A stretch of 64,000 bases of DNA from Acuticoccus sediminis (GTDB lineage Bacteria; Pseudomonadota; Alphaproteobacteria; Rhizobiales; Amorphaceae), in contig NZ_QHHQ01000005.1 in assembly GCF_003258595.1 (NCBI RefSeq), forward strand, positions 372,001 to 436,000, in the 5' to 3' direction. The notes beneath the pieces were generated by a model that ran no database searches, was not told the DNA's origin, and was given only the letters and a program-made list of their open reading frames with translations. This document shows, piece after piece, positions 60,708 through 64,000 of this stretch. A program made the translations under genes and the position numbers. Within the stretch, counting starts at the first letter, position 1. The number at the start of each line of letters is the position of its first letter.

Positions 60708-61031
60708 ATGCCGTTCGAACGCACGACCCTGACCGGCATCCTGCCCGGGATCGAGGACACCGAGGAGTTCCGGCTCGAGTACGCCGAGGCCGAGGGGCCG
60801 GGTCCCGACGGCAGCCTCTTCGAGGGGGACCCCGAGGAAGAGGAGGAGCTGCAGACCCGCCCCTCCCCCGAAACCACGACCGCGGCCGGCGACGACTGCG
60901 GCCCCGACGGCCCGCCCCTCCCCGCCGGCGACCAGATCATCACGGGCGACTGCGGCCCGGAGGACCCGTTGGCGGTCGGCGGCTTCTCGGACGTCGCCGG
61001 GATCGGAACAGAGATCACGCTCTTTTTCTGA
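60708..61031 (+). CDS. Small acidic protein of unknown function
   Basis: A 107-residue strongly acidic protein with ribosome site GAGGA six bases before its ATG. Segments such as [15 protein letters not shown] and two copies of a CGP motif ([14 protein letters not shown] and [13 protein letters not shown]) give it low complexity; no signal or membrane segment. The last residues, GTEITLFF, end in a hydrophobic tail. It may be a small anionic binding protein or a chaperone-like peptide. I recognise no family, and coding by chance in GC-rich DNA cannot be excluded. Confidence 0.55.
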   Translation: MPFERTTLTGILPGIEDTEEFRLEYAEAEGPGPDGSLFEGDPEEEEELQTRPSPETTTAAGDDCGPDGPPLPAGDQIITGDCGPEDPLAVGGFSDVAGIGTEITLFF

Positions 61032-61188
61032 CGGCGTTTTTCTCCGGGCGCCGTTCGCCCGCCTCCGGGCAGCCCGGCGCGCTCCACGAGGGTACGATCC
61101 GGCCGCCTTTGCGCGATCCCCAGCGCCGCGGCCGCGCGTACCGGGGGCCGGGCGGAGCGAGCTCGGCACGGGTGTCGGCGTGTCGCGG

Positions 61189-61217
61189 GCTTGACACTTG
61201 CGGGCCGAGGCTTGACA
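61189..61217 (+). promoter_or_regulatory. Two TTGACA hexamers upstream of ileS
   Basis: GGCTTGACA occurs twice, with TTGACA at 61191-61196 and 61212-61217, 21 bases apart. Each is a perfect -35 hexamer. I find no good -10 at the matching distance for either. The ileS ATG is about 110 bases downstream. The remaining 296-bp gap from 61032 holds no credible gene. Confidence 0.3.
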
Positions 61218-61327
61218 GCGTCGGGCAAATTCCCGTTCTGCCACCGACCTGGGACTGCGCGATGGCGCGTCCCCTGTCCGCCACCAGTGGCGCGGATCTG
61301 CCGCGCCAACCCGAGAAAGCGCTATCC

Positions 61328-64000
61328 ATGTCCGATTCGGCCGTCGAGTCCCGCGACTATTCCAAGACGCTGTTCCTGCCGCAGACGGACTTTCCCATGC
61401 GCGCGGGCCTGCCCAAGAAGGAGCCCGAGTGGCTCGCCAGGTGGCAGGAGATGGACCTTTACAAGCGCCTGCGCGAAGTGAGCGCGGGCCGCGAGAAGTT
61501 CATCCTCCACGACGGCCCGCCGTATGCGAACGGCAACATCCACATCGGCACCGCGCTCAACAAGATCCTCAAGGATTTCGTCGTCCGCTCGCATCAGATG
61601 GCAGGGTACGACGCCAACTACGTCCCCGGCTGGGACTGCCACGGCCTTCCCATCGAGTGGAAGGTCGAGGAGCAGTACCGCGCCAAGGGCAAGAACAAGG
61701 ACGAGGTCCCGGTCAACGAGTTCCGCAAGGAGTGCCGGGACTTCGCGACCCACTGGCTCGGCGTGCAGCGCGAGGAGTTCAAGCGGCTCGGCGTGGTGGG
61801 TGACTTCGACGACCCGTACCTCACCATGAGCTACGGCGCCGAGGCGCAGATCGCGCGCGAGATCATGACCTTCGCCAGCACCGGGCAGCTCTATCGCGGC
61901 TCCAAGCCGGTGATGTGGTCGGTGGTCGAGGGCACCGCCCTCGCCGAGGCCGAGGTCGAGTACCACGACTACCAGTCCGACACGATCACCGTCGCCTTCC
62001 CGCTCCACCGCGTCGGCGCGGGCGGGACGACCGAGGTGGCGAGCCCCGTCTGCTACGCCGGCGAGGCGGAAGCCCAGGGCGGGATGATGTCGCTCGACAT
62101 GCCCATGGACGTGACCCACGCCGAGGGGCACATGGGCACCGACCGGCAGGACCTCACCGGCGCGTCGGTGGTGATCTGGACCACCACGCCCTGGACGATC
62201 CCGGGCAACCGCGCCGTCGCCTACGGTCCGGGCATCGCCTACGGCCTCTACCGCGTCACCGAGGCGCCGGAGGGCAACTGGCTGAAGGCCGGCGCGAGGC
62301 TCGTCCTCGCCGACTCGCTCGCCGACGAGGTCATGAAGTCCACCCGCGTCACCGAGTTCGTGCGCGTGCGCGACGTGACCGGCGAGGAGCTTTCGGGCTA
62401 CCGCGCCTCCCACCCGCTCGCGGGTCACGAGAGCGGCGGCTACACCTTCCCCGTGCCGATCCTGCCGGGCGACCACGTCACCGACGACGCGGGTACCGGC
62501 TTCGTGCACACCGCCCCCGGCCATGGCGTGGAGGACTTCGAGGTCTGGATGGCGCACAAGCGCGACCTCGACATCGCGGGGATCCCCTCCGGCATCCCCT
62601 ACACGGTCGGCGCCGACGGCCTCTACACGAAGGACGCGCCGGGCTTCGAGGGCATCGCGGTCATCACCGGCAAGGGCGAGAAGGGCAAGGCCAACCAGGC
62701 CGTGATCGACGCGCTGAGCGCGTCGGGCAACCTCATCGCGCGGGGCCGGCTGAAGCACCAGTACCCGCACTCCTGGCGCTCCAAGAAGCCGGTCATCTTC
62801 CGCAACACGCCGCAGTGGTTCATCGCCATGGACCAGGAGATCCCGGCGACCGAGTACGCCCACGCCGGCGGCACGCTGCGCGAGCGCGCCGTGAAGGCCA
62901 TCGACACGACGCGCTTTGTGCCGCCCGCCGGCCGCAACCGCCTGCGCGGCATGATCGAGCACCGGCCCGACTGGGTCGTCTCGCGCCAGCGCGCCTGGGG
63001 CGTTCCGATCACCGTCTTCGTGAACGTCGAGACGGGCGAGCTCCTCAACGACGCGGGCGTCAACCAGTCCATCGCCGACGCCTTCGAGGCGGAGGGCGCC
63101 GACGCCTGGTTCGCCGACGGCGCCAAGGCGCGCTTCCTCGGCTCCGCCTTCGATCCCGACGAGTGGGAGATGGTGACGGACATCCTCGACGTCTGGTTCG
63201 ACTCGGGCTCGACGCACGCCTTCTGCCTCGCCAAGCGGCCGGACCTCAAGTGGCCGGCGGACGTCTACCTGGAAGGCTCCGACCAGCACCGCGGCTGGTT
63301 CCACTCCTCGCTCCTGGAGTCCTGCGGCACCCGCGGCCGCGCACCCTACAACACCGTCATCACCCACGGCTTCACCATGGCCGAGGACGGGCGGAAGATG
63401 TCGAAGTCGCTCGGCAACACCATCGCCCCGCAGGACATCATCAAGCAGTACGGCGCCGACATCCTGCGCCTCTGGGTCGCCTCCCAGGACTACTCGGACG
63501 ACCAGCGCATCGGCGACGAGATCATGAAGGGCGTCGCCGACGCCTACCGCAAGCTGCGCAACTCCATCCGCTGGATGCTCGGCACCCTGGCGCATGACGA
63601 CGGCACCGAGGTCGACCTCTCCGGGGCGCCCGAGCTCGAGCGGCTGATGCTGCACCGCCTCGCCGTCCTCGACGCCGAGGTGAAGGAGGCCTACCGCAAC
63701 TTCGACTACAGCCACGTCGCGCACACGCTGATGACGTTCGCCAACGTCGAGCTCTCGGCCTTCTACTTCGACATCCGCAAGGACGCGCTCTACTGCGACG
63801 CGCCCTCCTCCGCCCGCCGCCACGCGGCGCTGACGGTGGTCGGCAAGCTGTTCGACGCGCTCGTCACCTGGCTCGCGCCGATCCTGCCCTTCACCATGGA
63901 GGAGTCCTGGGCCTCCCGCGGCCGCGAGGGCTCGGTGCACCTCGAGCCCTACTTCAGCGCCGATCCGGCCTGGCGCGATGACGCCCTCGCGGCGCGCTGG
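61328..64000 (+). CDS. ileS: Isoleucyl-tRNA synthetase (3' truncated by window end)
   Basis: The first 891 codons of a class I synthetase; the frame is open to the edge of the window. The HIGH-type motif is HIGT at residues 72-75 ([16 protein letters not shown]), and KMSKS is at 690-694 ([14 protein letters not shown]). The editing domain (about 190-400) has [22 protein letters not shown] and [25 protein letters not shown] and [15 protein letters not shown] are also typical. The start ATG at 61328 gives [19 protein letters not shown], the usual N-terminus. It likely ends about 90-130 codons beyond the window. No T-box is seen, as expected for a proteobacterium. Confidence 0.96.
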   Translation, partial: MSDSAVESRDYSKTLFLPQTDFPMRAGLPKKEPEWLARWQEMDLYKRLREVSAGREKFILHDGPPYANGNIHIGTALNKILKDFVVRSHQMAGYDANYVPGWDCHGLPIEWKVEEQYRAKGKNKDEVPVNEFRKECRDFATHWLGVQREEFKRLGVVGDFDDPYLTMSYGAEAQIAREIMTFASTGQLYRGSKPVMWSVVEGTALAEAEVEYHDYQSDTITVAFPLHRVGAGGTTEVASPVCYAGEAEAQGGMMSLDMPMDVTHAEGHMGTDRQDLTGASVVIWTTTPWTIPGNRAVAYGPGIAYGLYRVTEAPEGNWLKAGARLVLADSLADEVMKSTRVTEFVRVRDVTGEELSGYRASHPLAGHESGGYTFPVPILPGDHVTDDAGTGFVHTAPGHGVEDFEVWMAHKRDLDIAGIPSGIPYTVGADGLYTKDAPGFEGIAVITGKGEKGKANQAVIDALSASGNLIARGRLKHQYPHSWRSKKPVIFRNTPQWFIAMDQEIPATEYAHAGGTLRERAVKAIDTTRFVPPAGRNRLRGMIEHRPDWVVSRQRAWGVPITVFVNVETGELLNDAGVNQSIADAFEAEGADAWFADGAKARFLGSAFDPDEWEMVTDILDVWFDSGSTHAFCLAKRPDLKWPADVYLEGSDQHRGWFHSSLLESCGTRGRAPYNTVITHGFTMAEDGRKMSKSLGNTIAPQDIIKQYGADILRLWVASQDYSDDQRIGDEIMKGVADAYRKLRNSIRWMLGTLAHDDGTEVDLSGAPELERLMLHRLAVLDAEVKEAYRNFDYSHVAHTLMTFANVELSAFYFDIRKDALYCDAPSSARRHAALTVVGKLFDALVTWLAPILPFTMEESWASRGREGSVHLEPYFSADPAWRDDALAARW

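Noticed and set aside
61322-63940. Antisense open frame of about 870 codons opposite ileS
   Set aside because: Shadow of ileS with the same biased composition; the plus strand shows HIGH and KMSKS motifs.
1-64000. tRNA, rRNA, insertion sequence or prophage genes
   Set aside because: I looked in the gaps and between genes for tRNA arms, transposase and integrase motifs and found none.

Overview
The window is one contiguous piece of a GC-rich alphaproteobacterial chromosome. The gene content points to the order Hyphomicrobiales (Rhizobiales): an Irr-type iron regulator stands divergent to a fabA-fabB-fabI operon, AccD has lost most of its zinc-ribbon cysteines as in rhizobial homologues, a GNAT protein, an M16 peptidase and a GGDEF/EAL protein follow thrC, and lapA follows ihfB. 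A carotenoid cluster (crtX, crtY, crtW, crtZ) suggests a pigmented, astaxanthin- or zeaxanthin-type organism, perhaps marine. The genus cannot be fixed from sequence alone. I see no tRNA, rRNA, CRISPR array, insertion sequence or phage gene. This looks like core chromosome with a few accessory inserts.

Layout. 1-4.1 kb: the end of a Crp/Fnr regulator, then the carotenoid genes. 4.4-13.7 kb: sucD, two small genes, then sucA, sucB (with two lipoyl domains), a MAPEG membrane protein and lpdA, closed by a strong terminator. 14.1-25.0 kb: a minus-strand run reading fabA, fabB, fabI, trpF, a GT90 glycosyltransferase, trpB, a small unknown gene, trpA, accD, folC, sppA, ihfB, lapA, mostly with overlapping start and stop codons. 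25.2-29.9 kb: irr, thpR, purine-catabolism genes uraH and xdhA, a DUF2927 protein and tag. 30.0-36.0 kb: ilvN, a DUF167 gene and ilvB; upstream of ilvB is a complete transcription attenuator with a Leu/Ile/Val-rich leader peptide. Then come a cytochrome b561, and miaA and serB, which are divergent with overlapping start codons. A 34-residue membrane protein with its own promoter ends on serB.

36.3-43.7 kb: an MsbA-type ABC exporter, a secreted RTX-type calcium-binding protein, an alpha/beta hydrolase divergent to a GT4 glycosyltransferase, infC with an ATT start and its own promoter, and an unknown gene that looks like a ribbon-helix-helix protein behind a palindrome. 43.8-50.1 kb: a PHP-domain hydrolase divergent to a polyamine-type ABC importer (substrate-binding protein, ATPase, two permeases). 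The first permease carries a very large low-complexity and coiled-coil insert, and an unknown gene is coupled to the end of the operon. 50.2-58.6 kb: a minus-strand operon thrC, M16 peptidase, GNAT, degenerate GGDEF/EAL protein, acetolactate-synthase-like enzyme, TPR protein. 58.7-64 kb: AlgH, a peroxiredoxin plus methyltransferase pair, a small acidic protein and the first 891 codons of ileS.

No single anti-phage or wholly new multi-gene system is evident. The best candidates for new biology are small: the ilvB attenuator, the 34-residue membrane protein, the ribbon-helix-helix-like gene with its operator, the permease insert, and the GT90 and small unknown gene inserted in the trp operon.
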